Source of the DNA: Histomonas meleagridis | Lineage: Eukaryota; Parabasalia; Tritrichomonadida; Dientamoebidae | DNA: 64,000 bases | Assembly (NCBI GenBank): GCA_020186115.1 | Contig: WSYJ01000113.1 | Span: forward strand, 124,001 to 188,000 | Reading direction: 5' to 3' | Shown here: positions 40,290-52,009 of the stretch, one piece after another | How positions within the stretch are numbered: the first letter of the stretch is position 1 | Layout: each line of letters begins with the position of its first letter | Program-made: the position numbers and the translations under genes | The notes under the pieces: model-generated | What the model was told of the DNA's origin: nothing | Database searches by the model: none | Seen by the model: the letters and a program-made list of their open reading frames with translations, nothing else

Positions 40290-41705
40290 ATGAACACTTC
40301 AAAAAGCGATAATGAAAAATCTGAGATTGATGATAAATATTTAGAAATACTTATTTCACTTGAACGTGTTATATTTAATTTAAATCCAACAAATCTCGAA
40401 TTCTCAATTGAACAAACAATGAAAATATTTGATATAAATTATCCGAATACATTTAATTTTATTATAATCAAGATGGTTTATGATTCATTTTGTACACGTA
40501 AAACTATAAAAGATATTGATTTGTTTATAATGTATTTGTTATCAATTCAGAAAAAAGAAAAAGAGATACTCAAAAATAAAGCAACAAAATTCCCATATTT
40601 TATTATTTTATTAAATCATCATGGAATTCAAGATGCAAAATTTTTTATTGAGAAGTTGATTGATAAAAAAATTTTAGGTACGAAAATCATAAAAAAATTT
40701 CCTTCTAAACTTTTTGCACATTACCAAACAGAAAAAGAGAACAAGTTTGATGATTTTCATGATTTATTCAGTCGATATTTTCTTCAAAATTATGAAAAAC
40801 TCTCAAAAAATAATTTCGAACTTCATAAAAAATTAATTAAAGAAGGAACTAATCCAAATGAAATTTCAAGAATAATACGGAATGATGAAATAGAAAAACT
40901 TCAAGAAATAGTATCAAGACCAGGTTTTAATATATCATCAGTGATATTTCCATCTCTTTATGAAAAATGTTATTTTATTAATGGTTATAATTCTACATTA
41001 ATTGATTATGCAGCATTTTTTTCTTCAGTTAAATGTTTTAAATTTTTACTTATGAATGGTGCAAGTTTAGAAAATACAGGTAAATATGCAGTTGCTGGTG
41101 GAAATGAAGAAATCATTCATTTATGTGAACAAAATCATTCATCATTTGAAGGTGCATATGAAGCAGCAATTAAATTCCATCGAAATGATATTTTTTATTA
41201 TATTTATGATAAAAAATCACAAGAAGATATGGTTCAAATAATAGCAAATGAATATAATATACCTAGTGATGAATCAGATGAATCAGATGAATTTAATCTA
41301 GAAAATCAATTCAGAAATACCACACTTTATGATAATTATAATTATTATAGTGATGAAGAAGAGGATTACAGTCCCCATGAACTTATTCTAACTACTAATG
41401 ATGTTCAAACAAAATTTCTCAATTACTTACAAAAAAAGTGTATACTATATAGTAATTATGAAATTTTATCATATTTACAAAAAGAAGAAAAGAAATGTGA
41501 TTATGATTTAATCAAAATGGCAGTAAAATTTGGAAATTTATTGATTGTTAAATATTACCTTCAAATTAATCCAATAATTCCAAGCGATATTTTGATTCAT
41601 TCATCAAAATCAGGAAACATTGAACTTGTTCAATATGCTTTGGAACAAGAAGAAATTTATATTAATACTAAAGATTATATATATTTTAATATATTAATAT
41701 TTTAA
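40290..41705 (+). CDS. Ankyrin/DUF3447-type protein, intact through the core
   Basis: 471 codons from the ATG at 40290 (an upstream in-frame TTG was not used). The helical domain (ERVIFNLNPTNLEFSIEQTM), linker (KNNFELHKKLIKEGTNPNEI), DUF3447-like core (IDYAAFFSSVKCFKFLLMNG, KYAVAGGNEEIIHLCEQNH) and post-core ankyrin units are all in one frame. A copy-specific acidic insert (DESDESDEF, YYSDEEEDYSP) sits after FHRNDIFYYIYDKK. The frame closes at a TAA in the first inter-repeat element. The array behind it can be read on to 43315 if the elements are left out, so this open part may be only the first exon. No signal or membrane segment; ankyrin proteins of this family have no known function. Confidence 0.85.
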   Translation: MNTSKSDNEKSEIDDKYLEILISLERVIFNLNPTNLEFSIEQTMKIFDINYPNTFNFIIIKMVYDSFCTRKTIKDIDLFIMYLLSIQKKEKEILKNKATKFPYFIILLNHHGIQDAKFFIEKLIDKKILGTKIIKKFPSKLFAHYQTEKENKFDDFHDLFSRYFLQNYEKLSKNNFELHKKLIKEGTNPNEISRIIRNDEIEKLQEIVSRPGFNISSVIFPSLYEKCYFINGYNSTLIDYAAFFSSVKCFKFLLMNGASLENTGKYAVAGGNEEIIHLCEQNHSSFEGAYEAAIKFHRNDIFYYIYDKKSQEDMVQIIANEYNIPSDESDESDEFNLENQFRNTTLYDNYNYYSDEEEDYSPHELILTTNDVQTKFLNYLQKKCILYSNYEILSYLQKEEKKCDYDLIKMAVKFGNLLIVKYYLQINPIIPSDILIHSSKSGNIELVQYALEQEEIYINTKDYIYFNILIF

Positions 41706-43315
41706 AATAATATTTGGAAATTATTTAAATTACTTAAAACAGCACTTATGAAAGCATCTAAAAATGGTCATACAGAAATTGTTAAATTACTTCTTGAAAA
41801 AGAAGGAATTGATATTAATACTAAAGATATTGATTTGTTGAATTTAATATTAATATTTGAAATTTAAAATTTCTAAATAACATTTGGAAATTATTTAAAT
41901 TATTTAAAATAGCACTTATTATAGCATCTGAATTTAATAATAAAAAAATAGTTAAAATACTTCTTGAAAGAAAAGAAAACGATGTTAATACCAAAGACAT
42001 CCAAATGTTTTATTTTATATTTATTTTAATAATTTTATATTTCAAAACAATAATTGGAAATTTTTAAAATTATTTCATACTGCACTTATGATAGCATCTT
42101 TTAATGGTCATACAGAAATAGTTAAATTACTTCTTGAACAAGAAGGAATTGATATTAATGCGAAAGATATTTATTTGTTTTATTTAATATTTATTTCAAT
42201 AATTTTGGGTTTCAAAATAATATTTGGAAATTATTTAAATTGTTTAATACGGCACTTATTTTAGCATCTCAAAATGATCATATAGAAATAATTAAATTAC
42301 TTCTTGAACAAGAAGGAATTGATATTAATGCTAAAGATATTTATTTGTTTTATTTAATATTTATTATAATAATTTAATATTTCAAAATAATGTTTGGAAA
42401 TTATTTTTTACATTTGATACAGCACTTGTTCTCACAACTCAAAAAGATAACATGGTAATATTCAAAATGCTTCTTGCACAAAAAGGAATTGATATTAATA
42501 TTAAAAATGATATTTATTTTAATCGTATAAAATTTTATAAAAATATTTGGAAATTAATTAAAATATTTATTACAGTATTTATGATTGCTTCTGAAAAAAG
42601 TTATATAGAAATAGTTAAACTATTACTTGAACAAGAAAATATAGATATAAATGCTAAAGATAATATTCGTTTTAATAATTTAATATTTCAAAATGATTTC
42701 TGAGAATTATTAAATTTATTTGAAACAGCGTTTATGAAGGCATCTGAACATGGTAACATCGAAATAGTTAAATTACTTCTTGAACAAAAAGGAATTGTAA
42801 CTAATAATCAAAATATTTATTAGTTTTATTTAAGATTTATTTTAATGATTTGATATTCCAAAATAATATTTGGAAATTAATTAAATTATTTAACACAGCA
42901 CTTATTTTGGCAGCTCAAAATGGTCATACAGAAATATTCAAATTACTTTATGAACAAAAAGTATTTGATCTAAATACTAAAAATATTTCTTTAATTTTTA
43001 TGCCTTTTGTAATTATAATTTTATGTATTAAAATATTATATGGAATTCATTTATAATATTTCAAACAGTTTTTATACAGGCATGTAGATATGGTCATATA
43101 GATATAGTTAAATTTCTACTCGAACATAAAGAAATTGATATTGATGAAAAAGATATCAATTTGTTTTATTTAATATTCATTTTAATATTTTGATATTTAA
43201 AAATATAATTTGGAATTTATATAAATTAATTGTTTCAGCACTCCTTTATGCAAAATTAAAATGTTATACTGAAATTGCAAATTTAATCGAGGAAAAAAAG
43301 AAGGAATTAATGTAA
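41706..43315 (+). repeat. Ankyrin array with ten inter-repeat elements, model locus
   Basis: Ten 30-codon modules follow the first; the terminal one ends in KKKELM and a TAA at 43313-43315. The elements, starting with the one that closes the open frame, are 63, 80, 80, 80, 80, 63, 63, 80, 80 and 80 nt. Most contain in-frame stops, including two of the three 63-nt ones. Every module from TALM to INAKD is open and has no indel. This is the cleanest array in the window for testing whether the elements are spliced out. Confidence 0.85.
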
Positions 43316-43601
43316 TCATTAAAGGTGATTAATATAAAAATTTAATAAATAAACCAACATTTGAACATTATAAATGGATTCAAAAACTTTCTTCTTTCAC
43401 TTTATTCTAATGAATCACATTACATATTATATAAGATGTGGTTATGTTCAATATGACATATTTGCAAATTTTTCCTGATAATCGGATATATTATTATCAG
43501 GATGATCAAGTCGTTAAACAACTTATTTGAAGAAGAAAAGATGTAAATGAATTTCAAATGAATTATCGAAAAGAATGAAAGAAATTAGAAAAAGTCATTA
43601 G
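43316..43601. other. Intergenic, AT-rich
   Basis: No gene seen. Separates the ankyrin array from the converging Rab pseudogene. Confidence 0.4.
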
Positions 43602-44139
43602 TTACTGTATTTTACAATCTTTTTTCCTTTCGTTATTTTGATGATTTTCATTTGTTGGGCGTTGTTGTTCTGGAACTGAACCAAATTTAATTATGCCGCC
43701 ATTAGCTTCATTGTACCATGTGATCATTTTCCACATAAGATCTTTTATACCTTCTCCAGTTGCACAATTTGTTTCAGTGAAATAAGCGCCAATGCTGATT
43801 GCCATTTTTTTCTCCTTCTTCGTATGAGACTTGACGATTTGGAATTGCATGAAGTGCATTTCCAATTAAAACTTTGATACAATCACCTGTTAAAATCTTC
43901 AATAAAGGGATATTCCCGCGAGACAATATTGTATCTATATGATGAAATGTTTCTTCATTTTCATAGTTATACATGATCATAAGAATTCTGGCTTTTTTGG
44001 CATAATTATTTATAAGATTGGAGTATATCTCATTTCCGGAAGTGTCCCATAAAAGACCTTTTAGCGGAACTGGACCTTTGCTACCTATCACATAGATTTC
44101 TTGAAGGTTTATAGGCAAGAAACAGACTGCAACTGTTAG
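43602..44139 (-). pseudogene. Rab-family GTPase pseudogene lacking the P-loop
   Basis: The sequence starts within the segment before switch II; the G1 P-loop and switch I are missing. Recognisable are the G3 motif as LLWDTSGNE (normally WDTAGQE), a degenerate G4 (VLIGNALH, where NKxD is expected) and the G5-like TNCATGEGI. A frame change at about 43800 separates QVSYEEGEK from ISIGAYFTETNCA. The end (ERKKDCKIQ) has no proper prenylation box. A (AAAT)n tract lies just upstream, where the lost first exon-equivalent would be; an indel or rearrangement at the tract may have removed it. Confidence 0.65.
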
Positions 44140-44214
44140 ATCAAAAGAAATTTACAAGGCATATGATTTGCAGCAATTCTTACAAATTTATTATAATAAT
44201 GTTATTTATTCAAA

Positions 44215-44857
<643 letters not shown>

Positions 44858-45344
44858 ATTATTAGATACTGTAAAATAACACTTGTAGAGGTTCTATATG
44901 GTACATTAAAGAGTATTTGAATAAACTTATACTATAGCAAATATTTTTTTCCAAAAAATAATCGTAGTTTCATTTGTTAATGATTTACTTTGTTAAATTA
45001 CATAGAAAATGAGATGATGTTAAAATTTAAAATTCATTTATTACCATATAAAATTAATAATTTTTATAATTAATACAACTTATGTCAGAAAACTTTTTTA
45101 TTTGATTTTAGAAAAGAATTATAAGATCAAATTCTCACGAATTTTTTATCATTCTAGTGGACACATTAAAAATATTGACTGTATTTGATATAATTTACTT
45201 AACCTGAGGTATAACATGCATTTTATTAGAAATGCTTAACCCCCACGAATTTGAACAAAAGATTTTTACAGGCACATCCAGAATGGTGATCTGCGTACTT
45301 TACATGAAATTTGAATATTATCGGAATTGGTCTGTAGTTGTGCA
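44858..45344. other. Intergenic, AT-rich
   Basis: No gene seen. At about 45345 it cuts into an ankyrin inter-repeat element, so the junction marks a rearrangement. Confidence 0.4.
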
Positions 45345-46772
45345 ATTGACCCATTAATAATTTCCAAATATTATTTTGAAATATTAAATTATTAAAATAG
45401 ATTTTAAATAAAGTAAAAAAATATCTTTAGTATTAATATCAATTCCTTCTTGTTCAAGAAGTAATTTAACTATTTCTGTATGACCATTTGAAGATGCTTT
45501 GATAAGTGCTGTTTGAAATAATTTAAATAATTTCCAAATATTATTTTGAAATATAAAATTATTAAAATAAATATCATATAATATGTATAAGTACCTTTAG
45601 TATTAATGTCAATTCCTTCTTGTTTTAAAACGTATTCAACAAGTTCAATATTTCCTGATCCAGATGGAAATAACAATGTGTCATGCGGAATTGCATGCTC
45701 TTTAAGAAAATATTCAACTAAAAAAATATTTCCAATAATTGCTGCTTCATTAATAAAATCATCATTGGTTTTCATTCCTTCTTTAACTAAAAATGAAAAT
45801 ATTTCAAAATTATGATATAAAATACAATGTTTTCCTAATTCTTCTAAATTATTAATTTCCTTTAATTTATTTTCATAAATATAATGAAAGATATCATTTC
45901 GATGAAACATAATTGCTATTTCATATGCACCTTCAAATGATGAATGATTTTGTTCACATAAATGAATGATTTCTTCATTTCCACCTGCAATTGCATATTT
46001 ACCTGTATTTTCTAAACTTGTACCATTCATAAGTAAATATTTAAAACATTTAACTGAAGAAAAAAATGCTGCATAATTAATTAATGTAACATTTTCTTCA
46101 TTAACTAAAGAACATCTTTCATAAAGTGATGGTTCAATCATTTGGTTAAAGTCAAAATTTGTTTGTGATGTTATTTCTTGAAGTTTTTCTATTTCATCAT
46201 TTCGAATGATTTGTGCAATTTCATTTGGATTATGTCCTTCTCTGATTAATTTCTTATGTAATTCCCAATCATTCTTTGAAAGTTCTTCATAATTTGGTAT
46301 AAATGTTCAAATGAATGGAATGAAGGTTTCCTTAAACTGATTGATTCGTTATCTTTAGACATATAATGCGCAAAATAAACGGAGTGCAAAACACTCTGAT
46401 TGTTTTTTACAATGTTTGGTTCAAGAAAATTATGTTCAATCATGGCTTCAAGAAGAAAATTTGATTCATGTGATGCTTATTATAAAGAAATCGCCCAAAT
46501 ATATCAAATATATTCGATTTAATTTTATTATTCTCTTCAAATGTTCTTATTTCTTTTATAATATTTAAAAATAAATCTACTTTATTATTTTTAATCACAA
46601 AGGAATAATATATCATTTGAATAATAATTAAATCATAAGATAAAGGATGGATTTCATCAAATTTGTTGACTATTAAATATAGAGATTTCGCGAAATTCTC
46701 TTCATTCAAACTAAAAATTGATTGATTTATTGATAGAAATGTTTCCCAGTTGCAAAGTTCATTTGGCCTCAT
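45345..46772 (-). pseudogene. Ankyrin/DUF3447-type locus, frameshifted and truncated in the array
   Basis: ATG at 46772 (MRPNELCNWETF). The helical domain is open to about 46440, then shifts frame twice (HSVYFAHYMSKDNE, then KNDWELHKKLIREGHNP in a third frame). The core and post-core units are intact from about 46200 to 45600 (PSLYERCSLVNEENVTLINY, KYAIAGGNEEIIHLCEQNH). One 80-nt element, one open module and then part of a second element remain; the array ends abruptly near 45345 in unrelated sequence. A copy of its 3' part is found at 46985-47232, behind its own start. Confidence 0.75.
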
Positions 46773-46984
46773 GTGGAAAATATCAATAACGGATATATCA
46801 ATTCAAATTTGAATCAAAATTTGAGAGTATAAACAAATGAAAAAGTTGAATTTTTCAAGCAAAAATAAAAATGCCATATTTACCATAAAATAAAAAAATA
46901 AAAGCAGGCCTATTATAATCGCCAATTAAAAGTACATTTCAAATTATTTAAACATTTTATGAAATATCAAAATAATAAATTTTG

Positions 46985-47232
46985 CATTAATATCAATTCC
47001 TTCTTGTTCAAGAAGTAATTTAACTATTTCTGTATGACCATTTGAAGATGCTTTGATAAGTGCTGTTTGAAATAATTTAAATAATTTCCAAATATTATTT
47101 TGAAATATTAAATTCTTAAAATAAATATCATATAATATGTATAAGTACCTTTAGTATTAATGTCAATTCCTTCTTGTTTTCAAACGTATTCAACAAGTTC
47201 AATATTTCCTCTCCTCAGATGAAAATACCAAT
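46985..47232 (-). repeat. Duplicated array segment (copy of about 45434-45683)
   Basis: About 250 bp nearly identical to the array part of the locus at 45345-46772, in the same orientation, 1.55 kb away. It begins in the middle of a module and ends after FPDP-like post-core sequence, so it is a segmental copy and not an independent gene. Differences are few (for example TTTTAAAACG against TTTTCAAACG), so the copy is recent. Confidence 0.85.
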
Positions 47233-47458
47233 GTGTCTATAATAAATATTTAATTCTATCCATTTTCATTAAGATATTTAATTGCAAATATTCAATAATA
47301 TCAATTATAATTCTAATCTTTCATCAAGCTGATTTTTTATTCCCAATTTGCAAGTGTGTGTTTGGAGAAACAATAACGGCCACCACGTAAAGTTATGAAA
47401 AAATGGTACGATAGAACATCACAGAAAAGTATTTGAAACTGCTAATCTAATTTCTTTG

Positions 47459-48611
47459 ATGATAAACAATCCAACTCATCTTCAAATAGTAGACACTGAA
47501 TTCTTGCAAAATGAAATTGAAAGACAACAATCTTTTTTGTTATATAAAACAATATTTTCATTAAATGAAACGAATATAAAAACTTCAGTCAAAACGACGA
47601 TTTCTTTAATTGATTCAGAATATACATTTTCTTTTAATAAAATGATTTGTAGATTAATATATTCTGCTTTTTTATCAAGAATGAATCAAGAAGAAATATA
47701 TTTTCAATATTTAAATCTTCTTCAAGATCAAATAAAACAAATAAAACGAAATGACAAAGGAATTTTTGAAATATTATCAGAAATACTTCTAAATATACAT
47801 TCGAATGAATCTTATTATCTTCTTGAAAAGATGATTCAACAAAAATACATTAAAACAAAAATGATTCAAGAACAAGATTTTCCTATTTATAAAGAAGTTT
47901 CAAATAATGATAATGAAATTCATAAGCAATTAATTTTAGAAGGAGTTAATCCGAATGAAATCTCAAAAATTATTCGAAATGATGAAATAGAAAAACTTCA
48001 AGAAATAACATCACAAAATAATTTTAATTTTAATCAAATGATTAAACCATCAGTTTATGAAAGATTTTCATTTATTAACAAAGAAAATATTCCATTAATT
48101 AATTATGCAGCATTTTTTGGCTCAATTGAATGTTTTAAATATTTATTATTGAATGGTGCAAACTTAAAAAAACACAGGAAAATATGCAATTGCAGGTGGA
48201 AATCTTGAAATCATTCATTTATGTGAACAAAATCATTCATCATTTGAAGATGCATATGAAACATCAATTGAGTTTCATCGAAATGATATTTTTAAATATC
48301 TTTATGATAATAACATTTTAAGTCAATATAATTTAAATGAAATGAGTTATAAAAGTATTTTCTATAATAATTATGAAATTTTACTATTTCTTGAAAGAGA
48401 AGGGATCAAAATAAACAATCGAATAATTCGAAAGTTAATCATGAATGATAATATAATTTTGATTAAGTTATATCTTAAAAGAAAAAACAAATTCAATTTC
48501 ATGAAATTATATCAATATCAAAAACTTGAAATCATGAACTTAATTCTATCACAAGAAGGAATTGATATTAATTCACAAGATATTTCTTATATTATTTTAA
48601 AATTTCATTGA
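47459..48611 (+). pseudogene. Ankyrin/DUF3447-type protein with one homopolymer frameshift
   Basis: ATG at 47459. Helical domain, linker (NEIHKQLILEGVNPNEISKI) and most of the core (PSVYERFSFINKENIPLINY) are open to 48208. At 48166-48172 a run of seven A replaces an expected six; removing one A restores KNTGKYAIAGGNLEIIHLCE and a frame that continues to 48611. This is the only break before the array, so it may be a sequencing or assembly error, a young mutation, or a slippery site. Confidence 0.7.
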
Positions 48612-50943
48612 ATAATATAAAATTTCAAAATAAACATTGGGGATTAAGTTTAATATTTAATACATCACTTATGCAAATAATTAAAGATAATTAAAGGAAT
48701 ATTTAACTTTCTTGTTGAACAAAATAAAATTGATTTTAATATTCAAAACATGAATTTCTTTTATATAATTTTTCTTTTAATGTAATAATATTTCTTCATA
48801 ATAATTGGAAATTCTTATAAATATTTGAAACAGCATTAATGATAGCGTCACAAAAAGGAAATATTCAATTTTTGAAAAAAATTCTTGAATATAAAACAAT
48901 TGATATTAATATTAAAAAATATGAAATTCTTTTATTTAAAATTTGTTTGAATAAAAATGATGTTTCAAAACAATATTTGGAAATTAATATAAAAAATTTG
49001 AGACAGCATTTATGATCGGATGTAAATATAATCAATATAATATTGTTAAAGAACTTCTTGAACAAGATAAAATTGATATTAATTCTAAGAATATTTATTT
49101 GTTATAAATAACATTTATTTAAATAAAACATTTTTTCATTTTTATATTTGGAAATTATATGAATTATTTACGACAGCATTAATGATTGCATGTGACTATA
49201 ATCATTATAATATTGTTAAACTACTTCTTGATCAAAAACAAATAGATATTAATGCCAAAGATGTTTCTTTATTATAATAAAATGATATTTCAAAATAATA
49301 TTTGAAAGTTAAGCAAATTATTTGAAACAGCACTTATTTATGCAGTATTTAAAGGAAATACAGAAATTGTTAAAATTCTTCTTGAACAAAAAGGAATTGA
49401 TATCAATAATAAAAATGATATTTTTTTATTATTTAATATTTATTTCAATAAATTTATAATATAAAATTTTATTTGGAGATTAACTAAATCATTTGAAACA
49501 GCATTAATGATTTCATGTAAGTATAATCATTATGATATAGTGAAAATGCTTATTGAGCAAAAAGAAATTGATATTAATGCTAAAGATATTTATTAATTAT
49601 ATATAAAATTTAAATATACTAAATGATATTTCAAAATAATATTTGGAAATAATTAAATTTATTTGAAACAGCACTTATTTATGCAGTACTTAAAGGGAAT
49701 ATAGAAATTGTTAAAATTCTTCTTCAGCAAAAAGGAATTGATATCAATTGTAAAAATAATAATTTGTATTATTTAATATTTGTTTTAATCATATTATTTT
49801 TAAAAATAATTTTGGAATTTAATTAAAATATATAAAACAGTACTTTTTATAGCATCATGGAAATGTTTTGATAAAATATTTAAATTACTTCTTGAACAAA
49901 AAAATATTGATATCAATTCACAAAATATTTCAACATTATCATTAAAATATCATTTAATAATTACGAATTTCAAAATGAATTCTGGTGATTCTAATAAATA
50001 TTTAATACACCACTTATGGTTGCATGTAAAAATGGTCATTTATCGATTGTACAAATTCTTCTTAAACAAAAAGTAATTGATATCAATGCAAAAAATATTT
50101 CTTTTTTGATCACAAAACATGTTTTAAATATTTAATACTTAAAATTAATATTTGGGAATTATAAAAAATATTTGTAACAGCGCTTATGATTGCATGTAAT
50201 AATAGTAAAATATCAATAGTACGGTTACTTCTTGCGCAAAAAGAAATTGATATCAATGCAAAAAATATATAATTTTTATACTTAAAATATGTTTCATTGA
50301 TTTGATAATTCAAAATAATATTTGAAATTTTATCAAATTAATTATGACTGTTCTTATGTTAACATCTCAAAATGGTCTTGCTGAAATAGTAAAAATTCTT
50401 CTTGAACATGAATCAATTGATATAAATGCTAAAAATATACAATTATACTATTGATAATTTATTTGAAAAATTTTATTTTTCTCAACAATTTTTGGAAATT
50501 ATCTCAATTACTTAATACAGCACTAATTTTATCAGCACAAAATGGTAATAAAGATATAATCAAAATGCTTCTCGACAAAAAAGTAATTGATTTGAATGTC
50601 AAAAATGTATTTTTTCGTTATTTAAATTTTCTTTCTATAATTTTATCTTTCTAAATAATATTTGGTAATTATTCTAATCATTTTTCACCTCATTAATGTA
50701 TGCATCTACAAGAGGTTATACAGAAATAGTTAAATTACTTCTTGAGAAAAAAGGAATTGATATAAATGCTAAAAATATTCAAATGTTTTATATGTAATTT
50801 GATTCAATAGCTTTATATTACAAAATAATATTAGGAAATAAATCATATTATTTAAAACTTCACTAATGTATGCCTCTGCAAAAAATCATCAAGATATAGT
50901 GAAATTACTCATTGAACAAGAAGTTATTATTACCAATGAATAA
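48612..50943 (+). repeat. Longest ankyrin array, fourteen inter-repeat elements, natural stop
   Basis: Elements by hand: 80, 80, 83, 80, 64, 81, 80, 79, 80, 80, 80, 80, 80, 80 nt. Sequence between elements of different units is diverged, but length is kept. Thirteen of the modules are open and 30 codons or end in the stop; the first (about 48660-48750) has lost two bases and holds a stop. The final module ends with EQEVIITNE and a TAA at 50941-50943. Confidence 0.8.
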
Positions 50944-50985
50944 AATCGAGGATTTGGACTACTGAATTTTTTTTATGTGCAATTC

Positions 50986-51882
50986 TTTTTGGGGTGTTTC
51001 TTTAAAAAAATATATTGGAGTAAAGATTACAAAACATCACCGGAAGCTGTTTGAATCGTTTACTATATCAATTTTTTTATCGAAAAAATCAAGAAAAGCA
51101 TTGCAATTGGCGAGATAGAGACAAAAGCGCATTAAGGCAGAAAGACAAGCACGTATTTATAGACAACTTTATGAAGCTAAAAGTGTCAAATTCGTTCAAA
51201 TATATAGAGAAATGGAGATATTGATTCATAAAATGAAGAATAGGATGAAATCATTAATTGAGAAATTTTGGAGTTCACCCAAATACAAGAAGATATGATA
51301 AAAAAAAATATCAATTAGCATCTAATATTAATTCGATCTCGCCACAAGCTTTACATTATAAGAGATCTTTTATTCCATTACCTTCTTATACATCAATACA
51401 TAATCATTTAGCAAATTAATCAATGAACGTTTTAAGTCTTTGGTTGATATTAATCAAATAGATGAATTAATAAATGATTATAAAGATAATCAAATTAATA
51501 TTTTTCGTTCAGCTCCAATGGATTTTATTTTAAGTATTGACGCAATAGAATTTTCGCCCGATGTGACTATAACCAAAGATAATGGAATTATTGGTTTAAA
51601 AAAAGAAGCTTTACAAAATATTGAAAATCCTTATCAAATTTTCTGCGAAAATGCACAACAATGGATAAATTTTTTAATGATAAATTGGAATCAAATAGAA
51701 AATTATGTCTTTGTTTATTACATTCAACCTATAAATCCAGGTTATTAGTGCTCAATAAATTTTTCTCCTTCACCCCAGGGGAAAGCAACAAATATTCAAT
51801 GTGAAACACTATAAACATTACTGAACAAATTAAAAAATGAAGATATTCAAAAAGTGGTATCGGTGAATGTTTTTTGGGGTGT
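50986..51882 (+). mobile_element. Decayed transposon-like unit between 12-bp direct repeats
   Basis: TTTTTGGGGTGT occurs at 50986-50997 and again at 51871-51882. Between them the DNA reads as broken coding sequence: KAERQARIYRQLYEAKSVKF, later SFIPLPSYTSIHNHLAN, then FKSLVDINQIDELINDYKDN, FILSIDAIEFSPDVTITKDN and an end at NPGY (51748). The SIDA context, hydrophobic residues around one Asp, resembles the first catalytic Asp of DDE transposases, but I cannot assign a family and no terminal inverted repeats are evident. An alternative is a decayed host gene. Confidence 0.35.
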
Positions 51883-51994
51883 CCTGTTGTATGGATCGTT
51901 CAAAAAGTTGGGCAGGCGAGGTTTTTGTATTAGCTCATATAATAAATTGTATAAGTCTATTCAAAAGTGAATTCTTAATGATTTTTCTATAGAC

Positions 51995-52002
51995 TAACCG
52001 TT
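51995..52002 (+). promoter_or_regulatory. TAACCGTT motif just upstream of the Rab start
   Basis: The same core as in the RPS2 and divergent promoters, here 8 bases before the ATG. Possible Myb-type site. Confidence 0.4.
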
Positions 52003-52009
52003 TTCCCAA

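Larger units (their letters stand above)
50944..52009. other. Intergenic region that contains a decayed element
   Basis: The decayed element (50986-51882) takes up most of the gap. The last 125 bases before the Rab ATG hold its promoter motif. Confidence 0.4.

Noticed and set aside
41706-43315. Standard GT...AG introns in the inter-repeat elements
   Set aside because: GT at positions 9-10 and CAG at the module start occur often, but not in all copies (for example ACGGCA), and joining them would not keep the ankyrin frame.
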